A stretch of 64,000 nucleotides of DNA. It comes from Cryptomeria japonica (lineage: Eukaryota > Streptophyta > Pinopsida > Cupressales > Cupressaceae). Made by a program: the position numbers and the translations under genes. The stretch is from the NCBI RefSeq assembly GCF_030272615.1, contig NC_081415.1, positions 602,537,644-602,601,643 of the forward strand, in the 5' to 3' direction. Positions 37,255 through 48,300 of this stretch are shown here, one piece after another. How positions within the stretch are numbered: the first letter of the stretch is position 1; each line of letters begins with the position of its first letter. The notes below the pieces were generated by a model, which saw nothing but the letters and a program-made list of their open reading frames with translations, had not been told where the DNA came from and did no database searches.

Positions 37255-37860
37255 AAAAAGGCCCCTGCAGGTGTCAGTATGGGAGCCCTGACGCTGCCCC
37301 TGCCTCAGGCCCCGCATCGCCTTCCTTCAGGCCACTACCAGCATTGGCTTTGGCCCCTGCCGCTAGCTTCTCCCTTCTGGCCCACTCTAGTCTCTCGTCG
37401 GCCTCCATGCGACTCCCACTGGCTTCAACCTCCCGCTAGTCTCCATGCGTCCCCCATCGCCCGCTGGTCCCTGCTGACCTAGCTAGTGCCTCCGTTGGCC
37501 CTTGCCAGCAACTTCACTTCCCACCACCGGAACTCCCGTCGCTGCTCCGCTGACCTCTCTACCTACGACCCCGCCTACACCTCAACCCCACCACCATCGC
37601 TGCTCCCTGTAGCCCCACTGCCGCCCGACTCCCCGCAGCTCTGCCTAGGTTGCTCCACCAGCGGCTCCCCGCAGCTCCACACGCTTGGCTCCCCACAGCT
37701 CCACCTAGGTTGTTCCACCAGTGGCTCCTGCTAACTCTTGGCCCCATCGGCTGCCACTGTCGAAAACCACCCTAGCCAGTAGTGCCCAACCGCCCAGCCA
37801 CCAAAGCACCACTCCCTGGCCACCTTTGCTCGCTAGAGCCACCAGACTACCCCTTCCTCT
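37255..37860. other. GC-rich island inside the short element
   Basis: A sharply bounded stretch rich in CCC, CTCC and GGC, unlike the surrounding AT-rich DNA. It contains a short internal repetition around CTCCCCGCAGCTC / CTCCACCAG at 37629-37735. The Pro/Ser-rich frames it opens on both strands show no recognised domain. It may be captured sequence or simple GC-rich expansion. Confidence 0.55.
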
Positions 37861-39045
37861 TGTTTTGAATGGGGGTTTGGTTGTTTGGTCATATCTTGGG
37901 CATAAGGAGTCATTTTTTCAAAATCAAATAGGTGTCGAAAAGATGGTTCCAAGCCGGACATCCTCATATTGGTAATTTTTTTCAATTTTTCTGTTTGACT
38001 ATTTTTTTTCCAGTCAAAGTGAGGTCTAATTTTTGCACTCCGGGAGCCATAGAATGAGCATCCGACCTCCATTTTTCAAAAAGTTTATATTTTTGGAAAG
38101 CATGTGTTGTGTACTTTCCAGCTATATGAGTTTTATTTCCAGATTCTACTCCATTCAATATTTTATTCTTTTTTTTGCTTTTTAGCAATCTGGTGGATAT
38201 CTTGGTTGTTTCAGGTCCTAGGATCACTTCTCTGGGTAGGATGTCTCTATTTTGGTTTCGTTTCTATTTCTAGTATTCTTACATTGTAGCTTGTATCTAT
38301 GCAAATGCATTGAGATAAAGTCCCATCATGCATTGTTTACTTGGGATCATGCACATCTTGTGCCTTGTTGTACATGCACTATTGATAAAGTGCCATGAGG
38401 GGGTTGATGTTTGCCTATTGTTTTCCATCTTCCTTTGTCTAGTGAGTGTTCCTTCCATGAAATTTGCCTCATGATTTGTGTCAAGTGAGTGTTCCTTCCA
38501 TGACACCATGTACTTTTCTCAGCACCTTTGATGTTCCTGGTTCTTCATCATGCAGTTCTTCTTGGTTGTTCTTTTCAATGTTCCTGTCCGTCTCCCTCTT
38601 CAGCATTATGGGAAGGTTTATCTTGTTGGTTCCAATGCTTCCGTGGTTCAATTGATCAGCTCTTCAAGCTTTGATTTATCATGCCATCTGTATCTTCGAG
38701 ATTAGTGTTTGCCTTGTTTGCCTTCTGATTCGAGTAGTGTTATTTGAGGGCACTCATATAAATTACAGTCTTCTCTACCAAGTCATGTTCTATTTCAGTG
38801 GGGGTTCTCCATATCAACAGTTATTCTTTGACAGAGTTTGTAGGTTCTTCATGCTTCAGTGGTGTTTTTTTCTGTCTCTTTTTGGAGTAGAGTTTTTTTC
38901 CATGTGGTTTTCTCTATTTCTCCAGTTCATAGAGATTTCATTGTATTTGGGTACCTGCTCAGGCTTTGTTGTTGGGACCCATCTTTCTTGCTTTCAGTAG
39001 TCGTTCTAGGTTTTAGCTTATCCCTAAGTCTAGCTTAAGATGGGG

Positions 39046-39423
39046 TGTTAGAATATTCGGGTATTTACTTGATTAATTAAACAATATTTGTTTAATTATT
39101 TAAGTTCCCTTTATCTCTTTTACAATTAATCTAACTTTAGGTGCATAATAATTAATTCTTTTATTAATTATTAAGTGCAAACCTAGGTTTCACCTTTTAG
39201 GGTTTTTTGACCTATTAAAGGTCGAGTTCATTCTTTTCTTTGTAAGAAGGATTATTATTGACAATACATTTTTGGAGATTATTGAGCTCTCATCTTTTGG
39301 AGCATATTTTTCCTCTATTTTTGTTCCTTCTATGATTTGTTTCCTTGCTTCTCCTTGTAATAGGTTTTTCAGCTTGCAGAGATCATTTGGGCTCCTGTGG
39401 TGTTGTATTTCTCAACTCCAACA
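39046..39423 (+). repeat. 3' LTR of the short non-coding element
   Basis: Preceded by the purine tract AAGATGGGG (39037-39045) and followed by CAAAT. Confidence 0.93.
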
Positions 39424-40079
39424 CAAATGAAGTTGATTTTCCAATTTTATTACAAATGCTTGACATAAGTCTCATTTACCCCAAAGATACTTGAAAACCC
39501 CCAATTTCAATGAAATGTCAAATTTTGTTTTTTAAGCTACTCGTTCACTCCATGACACCTTTTCAAAATATTTCTGATAGTGAGCATTAGTTGTCTTTTC
39601 TTTCTCAGTTGAATCTACATCTCCCTCATCATACCACCATTTAGGAAAAAGAAAATTTACATTTTTCCATTTGAAGTAAAAAGATAATTCACCAGGCTAA
39701 CCATGAGGATGAAAACTTTTAAGTTTTACAATGCACTCATAGACTAAGACATTAGACCTTCAAGGACATACATTCCAATCACATCTACTAAGTGTTATAT
39801 CATTTTTCTTAAATGATTTTCCTTCTCTTAGGATAGCTCTAACTTTTGAGCTCTAGCTTCTATTACTTTAATTTGAGGATATACCATATAGATGTGATTT
39901 TTTTTTTTTTTATTGAATTTAAGTAGATCATATTTTGATTATTTAAAACCAAACCACCAACTCGTTCCACTTCTTCATCTTCAATGAGCTCTCCAAAACT
40001 CCATATTTGCCACTATAAAGTCCTCTCTTGATGATCATGTTTAATCCTTTACATCGCATGCTTATGATGCTCTTTATGA

Positions 40080-40684
40080 TACGAAATTATGTACATCTGT
40101 ATTTTCATATTTGTGTTGTTGAATATGTTGCTTATCTGAATTCCAATGTGGTAGATTGACCAGTGTTGGCCACTTTTCTAGTGTTGGGTGACCTAAGACC
40201 TTAAATATCTTGTTAAGTTGCCAACAACATTAGTGTAATTTCTTGCCCCAAGAAATAGCTCTGGTGCACGATACCATATGGTTACAACAACCTCATTGTA
40301 AGACAATGGTTATAAGGGAGCCTGGTATATCCTAGCGAGCCCAAATTCAATAATTTTGACTACACCATGCTCGTCACCATCACCCATAACCAAGATATTA
40401 GATGGCTTAAGGTCATGATGTACAATCCAATTACTGTGAAGATAGTTTAAACCATTCAACAACCACCAAAGAAAGGACTTAACAGTATATTGATAAATAC
40501 CATGGTTAAACTTCTCCTGATGATGTTGAATAATTTCATAAACGTCATATTCTGCATAGTCAAATGCCAAGTAAAGAGACATGTCCATATGATTTATGTG
40601 CATGTTCACAAGTTTGACAACATTTTCATTAGATAACTCACTAAGTAGTTGTTCCAAAACCTCTGCAATATCATAGCAAACCAT
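40080..40684 (-). pseudogene. CDKE: CDK8/CDKE-type kinase fragment, copy B
   Basis: This is the counterpart of 22624-23333 in the other LTR. It keeps the stretch from [11 protein letters not shown] through [19 protein letters not shown] and the activation loop up to QAPL. A deletion then removes the segment between the APE region and LDQLDKIF, so the C-terminal piece follows directly at about 40080-40220. Lesions differ from copy A: the HRD motif reads HHD and the DFG motif reads EFG. It is non-functional, sense-oriented relative to the LTR, and its downstream flank ends at the gypsy insertion at 41022. Confidence 0.83.
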
Positions 40685-43600
40685 AATACATAATTTCTTT
40701 AAGTCTTTTTGCTCGATAATTCACATCATTCTCTATGCTTTAACATTTTGCAGATATATTGGCCGGAGTAGTTGCAACTAGAACATTTAACTAAATTCCT
40801 TTGTCTTTCTATATTTTGATGAATGTCCATACCACGATGAAAGCTCCTATTTTGACATGATCTAAAAGGATGGTTGTAAGGGTGGTGAAATTTGACCGTT
40901 CACCTACGAATTGCATTCCATAAGGCAACGTTTCTTTGAAGGATTGTGTGAGACTGTTTACATGCATCGTCTATGCTTCCATAATCTACATTTATCAAAC
41001 ACAACATGTATATGTGTATTGTGTGAGGCCCTACCCCGATCCATCCTATCTCTTTAGTTATTTTCATATTGGAACTATTATGGATGCTTGTTTTGACACA
41101 CTATGGATATAGAACTTTATATGGTTCCATGAATTTGGTAATATTGATATATATTGATGCTTCATTTCTATGCCTTGTGGTTATAAAATCTTATATGATC
41201 CTAGAATAGGGTAACATCGTGATGATGTATGTTATTATCTGAATTTCAGGATTTGTTATAATGCTAAAAATATGTTTTCATATCTTTTAAATGGATCAAA
41301 TTTTGAGGATAATGATGAATTGCTTTGATATATGACAATCATATTTTATAATGACAAGTCTATGCAGAATGATTGTATTGTATTCTTATTATGTGTTTTA
41401 TATTATATGAGGCTATTGGGAAGTACTAATGTTTAAATTGACATGTGCAGGAAATTATCCATGTGACCATGGAAATATTATGGAGAATCAAGCCTAGGCC
41501 TATGTGTGTTCGTTAAACCAGGGGTTGTCTATTTGGAGAGGCAACACCCTGTATGTATTGTATTTTATTCGTAAATGTAAAATGTTGCATGAGTTGTAAA
41601 TTGTATTTATTGAATTGTTTAAATCGTTTAAGGGAAAATTGCCACATGTGTATTATGATGTGGAATTATTTTGTAGTGTCACTTGACACCTATGTAGTAT
41701 GTTGTGTTGGCAATTTGTCATGTCACCTTTTTTGGAGAGTTTTATTTTTTGTTAATTGTTATATCTCCTAATTATCCTTGAAGGAACCAAGAAATCTAGG
41801 TTAGTGAGCCACAAGGACAGTCAACTCAGATTTGACCCGTAGGTTAACTTTAGGTGGACTTTCTAAGGGTCAAATCAACTCCTAGAGTCAATTTTAGAGC
41901 ATTTCTATTAGGCCTCATGGGGTACCTATGGGTGAAGGCCAAAATTGGCCATGTGTCCTTCCCTTAGGGCTTATTTAGCCAACCAAAAAAGTGGATTTCG
42001 CAAGATGGATGAATTCCATCTATAAGAGTGCCATACTTAGTAGGATAACCTTCTTGATGGGAGTAATCCCTCTTCCCCATTCCATTTCCCTTCTCTAGGT
42101 GCATTGGTTAGGGAGTGTGTAAGACCTAGGGAATACCAATCCAATGGGGGATCCCTCACTCTATCCAAGAGGTTGGAAGGAGTGAGAGAGGCCTTCTTAG
42201 GATAAGAATGTAAGCTTAGTGAGCTAATCACCCACTCTCCATCCTTGGAGATTTTTGGAGAAATTTTTATAGAAAAAAAAAAAAAACCAGTTTTTGAGAT
42301 AGAAAATTTGGGCTAAGTAATTGCGGAAAAAGATTGAGGATTGGGCACCTCTTCATCAAGCTTTCCCCTAGATTTCCCTTGGCAGTTCAAGGTTGGTGTT
42401 ACTTTTCCCTCTTATGTAAATGTAAAAATGTTCTTGAATGCTTGAATGGAAATTGTTGTATTTCCTTATTTGTGTTGTATTTGTAAAATTTATGTGCATT
42501 CTAGCTTATTCTATTTTATTTTTCTTTGTTGTGCTTGGGGAGTGTTCAAGACCATCCTTTCCTTGGGAGGATAGAATGGTCTTGGGGGTGGAAGGAGCTT
42601 GACAGCCCTTAGGGTGAGAGGCTCTCATTAAGAGAGTGATCTCAAGGGTCTATCCATGAGACCCTTGCTGCTTTTCTTTTGTGTTATTTCACTTGGGGGT
42701 CATAAGGGGAGCAAATCTGGCAAGTTTGCCTTTTTGGGGGTCATAAGGGTGTAGAGGTTAAGAATGATTTTTTTTGGTTATGCTATCACGGATGCCATGA
42801 GTTGGCTGTAAATTCTGTCTAGCAGAATTCTCCCCTAGGGTACTTGGTCCACTTCCACCCTAGTAAGACATCACATTTTGTGATGGAGTTTCAGCTTGGG
42901 AAGGGATGTGTCTATTGTGTTGATTTTCCCCTTTGCTTGTTGTGTTGCTTGGTTGTAACCCGTCTAGGTCTTGGTTATCCAAGCTCGAGGGTGGCTTCTA
43001 GTAAGCCTAGGCTGGGAAGTGAGCACCCCATGGTCACAACCCTAAAATTCTAAATGCAGGTTGCTAGGAAAAGAATCTAAGAGTTGCAAATTTTTATTCA
43101 GATACAGATTTTTATTCAGATGCAGAAAGGCAAAAATGTTATTCTATGATTTGATGCAAAAAAGAAAATGTAAATAAAGAGCCTTAAATTGTTTTCTTTT
43201 ATTCTCTATATAAAGAAATGTGTTCGTTTATTCAAGTCCTTATCATTAAGAATGAGAGACTAGTTGGATTATTTCACCCATTGTAAATGTGGGCCATTGT
43301 ATTCAAATATTTTATAAGCAATGTACATTTTATTTAAATTCTGAAGCCTATTATGTTGCTGTAAATTATATCAAAATTATGTCTCAAAAGAATTTTGTTA
43401 TCTTGTTTATTTCTGCAAATAACAAAAAAAGAAAGGAATGCATTATGTTTAAGTATTTACTTGCAAAGTTTATTTACTGCTATTTTGTTACTTTTAACTA
43501 TGTTTAGGCATAGCTGAAAAAGAACTAGTATTTAAACAAAGTAGATTGTTGTAGAAAATATGTTGCATAACTGTTTAAAAAAAAAAAAACTTCTAAATGT

Positions 43601-43900
43601 TGTATACTAAGATAAATCACACCTAGGAAATGAGATCTAAAATCATTGAATGTGCCAATATTTAATCCATTCCTGCAAGTTGTAAAACAAAAAAAATATA
43701 TAACATAGACTTAGGTATTGCTGTTAAAAAAATAGGGGTTGCATGCTTACATGTTAAAATTATTCAAAATAAGCTTCCTAACCCTATTAGGTTGATATAT
43801 ATATATATATATATGCTTGTATATTTTTAAAAAAATATATATCATATAAAAAAAAACTAGAAAACAAAAAAAAGAGGGAAATCTGGGGTACCGGCCGAGC

Positions 43901-44106
43901 CACTGTGTTTACACACAGTGGGGCAGTGCGGGAGGCACTACACTATGTGTAGACACAGTGGACCGGCCGCGGCCACCACTATGCTACACACAGTGGGTGG
44001 CGCCCCGCCACTATGTGTATACATAGTGGGTGGCGGTAATACCGTCCGCCACTGTGTGTGCACACAGTGGGCGACACTGCCCGCCATTGTATGTATGCAT
44101 AGTGGC
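43901..44106. repeat. Array of six palindromes in the 5' LTR
   Basis: Units of about 22 bp recur every 32-45 bp. Arms are of the CCACTGTGTG/CACACAGTGG type or the CCACTATGTG/CATAGTGG type. Substitutions in one arm are usually matched in the other. The units are separated by GC-rich spacers such as GGCGGTAATACCGTCC. Confidence 0.85.
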
Positions 44107-44240
44107 ATCCGTGGGAGCTCGCGCCACCACCTCCGCCCGTAGCCCTTCGAAACCCCTCCGCCGTCCATGGCCACCATGCCCTAACCCAACCCCGTACCTA
44201 CATAGTCACACACACAAACCACAAAAAGAGAAGAAAAAGA

Positions 44241-44410
44241 AACCCTAACCCATTCGGGTAGGGTAAAATAAAAGAATATTTTGGTGCAATAAACCCTAAC
44301 CCATTTCGGGTTAGGGTATAATTTAAATTAAAAAAAAAAGAAGAGGAGAAATTAAAAAGGTGATTAATAAATAGGAATGCAACCCTAACCCAATTTCGGG
44401 TTAGGGTTAG
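44241..44410. repeat. Three telomere-like palindromes in the 5' LTR
   Basis: ACCCTAACCC...GGGTTAGGGT hairpins at 44241-44264, 44291-44317 and 44381-44410. The AAACCCTAA telo-box motif lies at their left edges. Counterparts in the 3' LTR are at 53393-53417, 53441-53466 and 53529-53557. Confidence 0.82.
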
Positions 44411-45229
44411 CATTTTATGAATAAGGGTTTCTTTATTTAAAAGAATTTTGAATTAGATATGCAGAAATTTGAATTGAGTTTTTAATATTATAACTAATAT
44501 TTAGGGTTATTTAAATAATTGAATTATTATATGCTTTTATTTCTTAGAGAATTAAAATTTTAATATAGTTATTTCAAAAGGGTTTAAAATGAAGATATAA
44601 TGTAGTTGGATACACTATACACTTAATCAAATTAATTTATTTAATTAGTTAATTGATTATCTCCGATTAATTGTGGTCGTTAGGTTATATTGTAATTGGG
44701 GAAAAATTTAAAAGGGGAAATTGTTAATTAATTTATGAATCATAAGCTTTTGAGACCGAAATTGGCCCGATGAATTATATCACCAAAATAAAAAGGTTAG
44801 GGAAATATTAAAATTTATTAGAATAAAACTGAATTTATTTAACTAATGACCCTGTGAAATTTGAGCCTATGACGGTTAGATTTAAATGATGAAATTGGTG
44901 TGCATTCAATCAATTAATTTAAAAATTGAGAATTCTTTATCATTGTTCAGTCAGAAATGAATTCAAAGCGATTTAGGTATTTAAATAATCCGCGACTTTG
45001 TTTAATGACAACTTATTTTAAGAAAATTAATCTAACTAACTAAAATACGACAACCCCCTTGAGAATTGTTAATCTCCATTAATTAACGTTGCTTATTTGT
45101 GTAGACTATACATCTTAGTTAAGACAAACTCCATTGATCTCTTTTAATGTAGACTATGTTATGAGTTATGTTGTTTAAAAAAATAAAATTGTTGTTTCAT
45201 TTTTGCCCAAAAGTTTGGGCATGACATTT

Positions 45230-45241
45230 TGGTATCAGAGC
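45230..45241 (+). other. Primer-binding site (tRNA-iMet type)
   Basis: A perfect TGGTATCAGAGC three bases after the LTR end. Confidence 0.93.
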
Positions 45242-45359
45242 AAGGTTTCCAACACTCGGAACCTTTCTCCATTACGTTTCGCTTTAATTATCTAAATTAA
45301 TCAAATTTTCCCTAAAAAAATTATTTATATATTTATTTTATTTTTATTCTCTCATTAGG

Positions 45360-48300
45360 ATGCCTCCGACTACGCGACAAGCTTGCAAGCGCGGAAGAGG
45401 TCCTAAGCGTACACGTATGGCATGCAAGGATGTTGATAGGGAGGAACCAGTTCCAGAAGGGAACCCGAAAACCCCTTCTGAACTACCGGTTGACACTAAC
45501 CGAGACATCTTGCTAGCTCTTCAGAACTTGATTGGGATAGTGCAGGATAGGCTTCCAGTAGTGGACCGTCATGCAAACAATCAGAACTCAGGGAGTCATA
45601 GGTCAGTAGATAGGGAACGGAGTAGGAGTCCACCTCCAAATCCCATAGAGGGTGAGGCAGAGCATGAGCCAGAGTCCGTTCACCTACCTGGACCACCTCC
45701 AGTAGCAGCACCTATGTACTTTGAGAGAGCACGTCGGAAACTAGGAGATCTGATTAGAGAGGTTTTGCGCCTCCAACCACCACCTTTTGGAGGATCTACT
45801 GACGGAGTAGAGGCTGAGGCATGGCTTTTGAGCCTAGATCAGTGCTTCGCATTGCGATCTTACGAAAGCAATCTGAAGGCACGAGTTGCAGCCCACCTTC
45901 TGAGATCGACAACCTCCACATGGTGGAAGTAGGAGGAATTCAAGTGCAGACTCATTGTAGATACCATCACATGGGAAATCTTCATAGAGAGGTTCAAAGA
46001 GAGGTACCTGTCAAAGCACTTCAGGCAGTGTAGGATCGATGAGTTCCATGACCTCTTAGTGACCCAGTACGAGAGTAAGTTTATTGAGCTCCTACCTTAT
46101 GTAGATTACTTGAAAGATGAGAAGTTGCTCGTCAACCGATTTGTCAGGGGACTTAATGCTGGGATAGTAGGACCAGTGAGGATGGCCACTCCAGGAAGCC
46201 TTTGGGTTGCTGTGGAGAAGGCCCTTATAGCCGAGGAGATTCAGATCAGGCCATAAGACATGAGGGATCGGTTCCAAAACCAAAACCTGGCTCCCCAGTC
46301 TTTCAAGTTTCAGAAACCCCATTGGAAAGGCAACCACTGAAATGTTTCGGGGTCCTATAAACCCCCTCCTCTGCAGCAGTCACAACAGAGCCAAAGACAA
46401 AGGCCCCCTTAGGGACAGTAGGGCTCCAACCCTAAGCAATGGTAGTCACAACATCCTAGGTATGAACAGAGACCACAGGGTACATACACACCCCCAGCAT
46501 GGGCTCAGCAATCCTCCAGGGGTGGGTACAGTGGTTCTAGCTAGACAGGTGGGCATCCTTTTTCCAGGCCTCAGGGTGCACAGTTCTAAGCACGTGATGC
46601 TTGCTTCATGTGTGGAGCCATGGGGCACATGGTGAGAGAGTGTTCGCAGGGTCAGATGATAGGAAATAAGAGGATGGCAACATCAGAGCCTATAGTTGGG
46701 GATATGGGCAAGACCCATAGAGTCTTCATTGTGGTTGACAACTGCCAGGCAGAGCACCAGGCCATAGTCATCGAGGCTGCAGGTAAGATCAGAGGTAGCA
46801 GTATTTCTATATTATTTGACTCAGGGGTGACTGAATCCTTTATATCTCCATTGGTTGTGGAGCATTGTGGGCTAGTGGCAGTTAGGCAAGGCGTCAGCTA
46901 GGAAGTGGAGTTAGCTTCAGAGGCTAGAGTGTTAGTGGATTTAGAGGTTAGGGGATGTCTGCTCCAAATTGGTAATACCACCACCTTAGTAGACCTTAGA
47001 GTTACAACACTCGAATCTTATGGCGTCATACTTGGCATGGATTGGCTTTACGCCCACAGAGCCAAGATGGATTGTTGCTTGAAAAAGATCGAGTGTGAGG
47101 ATGATCATGGTGCTCCCATAGTAATCACTAGGATTCAGAGACCCATGTCTCTTCATATGATATCTGCTATGCAGCTTAAGCAGAGCATGCAAAAGGGATG
47201 CTAGTTGTTTGCTATCATGATCAGTGACAGAGAGGAAGAAAATGAGAAGGAGCCTTCCATAGATGATCATCCCATCCTTGAGGCATTTGCAGATGTGTTT
47301 CCAGCTGAGCTACCTGGAATGCTGCCTAGCAGAGAGATTGACTTCCACATAGATTTGGTACTGGGAGCCAAGCTAGTTTCAAGAGCACCTTATAGGATGA
47401 CCACTCATGAGCTTAATGAGCTCAAGATGCAGCTAGAGGAACTCTTAGAGAAGGGTCACATTCATCCTACTGTCTCCCCTTGGGGTGCACCAGTCATCTT
47501 CGTGAAGAAGAAGGATGGGTCCCTTCAGTTGTGCATGGATTATAGGCAACTGAATAAAGTAGCCATCAAGAACCACTATCCCTTGCCCTGGATCAATGAC
47601 TTGTTTGATTAGCTTTAGGGTGCTAAAGTGTTTTCCAAAATAGACCTGAAGTTAGGATATCATCAGTTGAGGATTGTGGAAAGTGATATCCACAAGACCG
47701 CGTTTCGCACCAGATATGGCCACTACAAGTTCACTGTGGTCCCATTCGGTCTTACGAATGCTCCAACTGTATTCATGAGTTTCATGAATGGGGTATTCCG
47801 CACCTTCCTTGACTGATTTGTGATTGTGTTCCTCGACGAGATATTGATTTATTCCCGGAATGAGAAGGAGAATGAGGAGCATTTGAGGCAAGTTTTGCAG
47901 TGTTTGAGGGACAACCAGTTGTTTGATAGTTTGTCGAAGTGTGCTTTCTTTAGATCAGAGGTCAAGTACCTAGGGCATGTTATATCCGGCGATGGGATCT
48001 CAATTGACCCATCAAAGATCAGAGCCATTATGGATTGGCCAGCACCTACCAGTGTGATAGAGGTCAGGAGCTTCATGGGTTTAGCAGGATACTACAGATG
48101 CTTTTTTGAGGGATTTTCCAGAGTTGCACACCCCATCACATCCCTCCAGCAAAAAGGGAAGAAATTCGAGTGGACAGAGAAGTGTGAGAAGGCTTTTCAG
48201 GATCTGAAAAGGGCACTTACTAGTGCACCTATTCTTATTGTGCCAGACCCCACATCCGACTTCATGGTATGCATAGATGCTTCCTTAGATGGATTGGGAG

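Larger units (their letters stand above)
36516..39423 (+). mobile_element. Short non-coding LTR retrotransposon (2.9 kb)
   Basis: 378-bp LTRs (36516-36893 and 39046-39423, TGTTAG...CAACA type) with the perfect target duplication CAAAT at 36511-36515 and 39424-39428. The primer site TGGTATCAGAGC abuts the left LTR and AAGATGGGG abuts the right LTR. The interior has no gag or pol motif, so this is a non-autonomous element, probably mobilised by a copia partner. It is inserted in the 5' LTR of the CDKE-carrying element. Confidence 0.93.
41022..45226 (+). repeat. 5' LTR of the gypsy element (4.2 kb)
   Basis: Colinear with 50116-54181, with scattered substitutions and indels. It holds the palindrome array at 43901-44106, telomere-like palindromes at 44241-44410 and an AT-rich 3' part. 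It ends in GCCCAAAAGTTTGGGC followed by ATGACA. Confidence 0.92.

Noticed and set aside
37111-37975. Pro/Ser-rich protein genes in the GC-rich stretch
   Set aside because: Open on both strands because of GC-rich simple composition; no start context, splice pattern or domain.
43901-44106. CRISPR-like array
   Set aside because: Units are palindromic, differ in sequence, and the spacers are repeated GC-rich pieces; the setting is a plant LTR.
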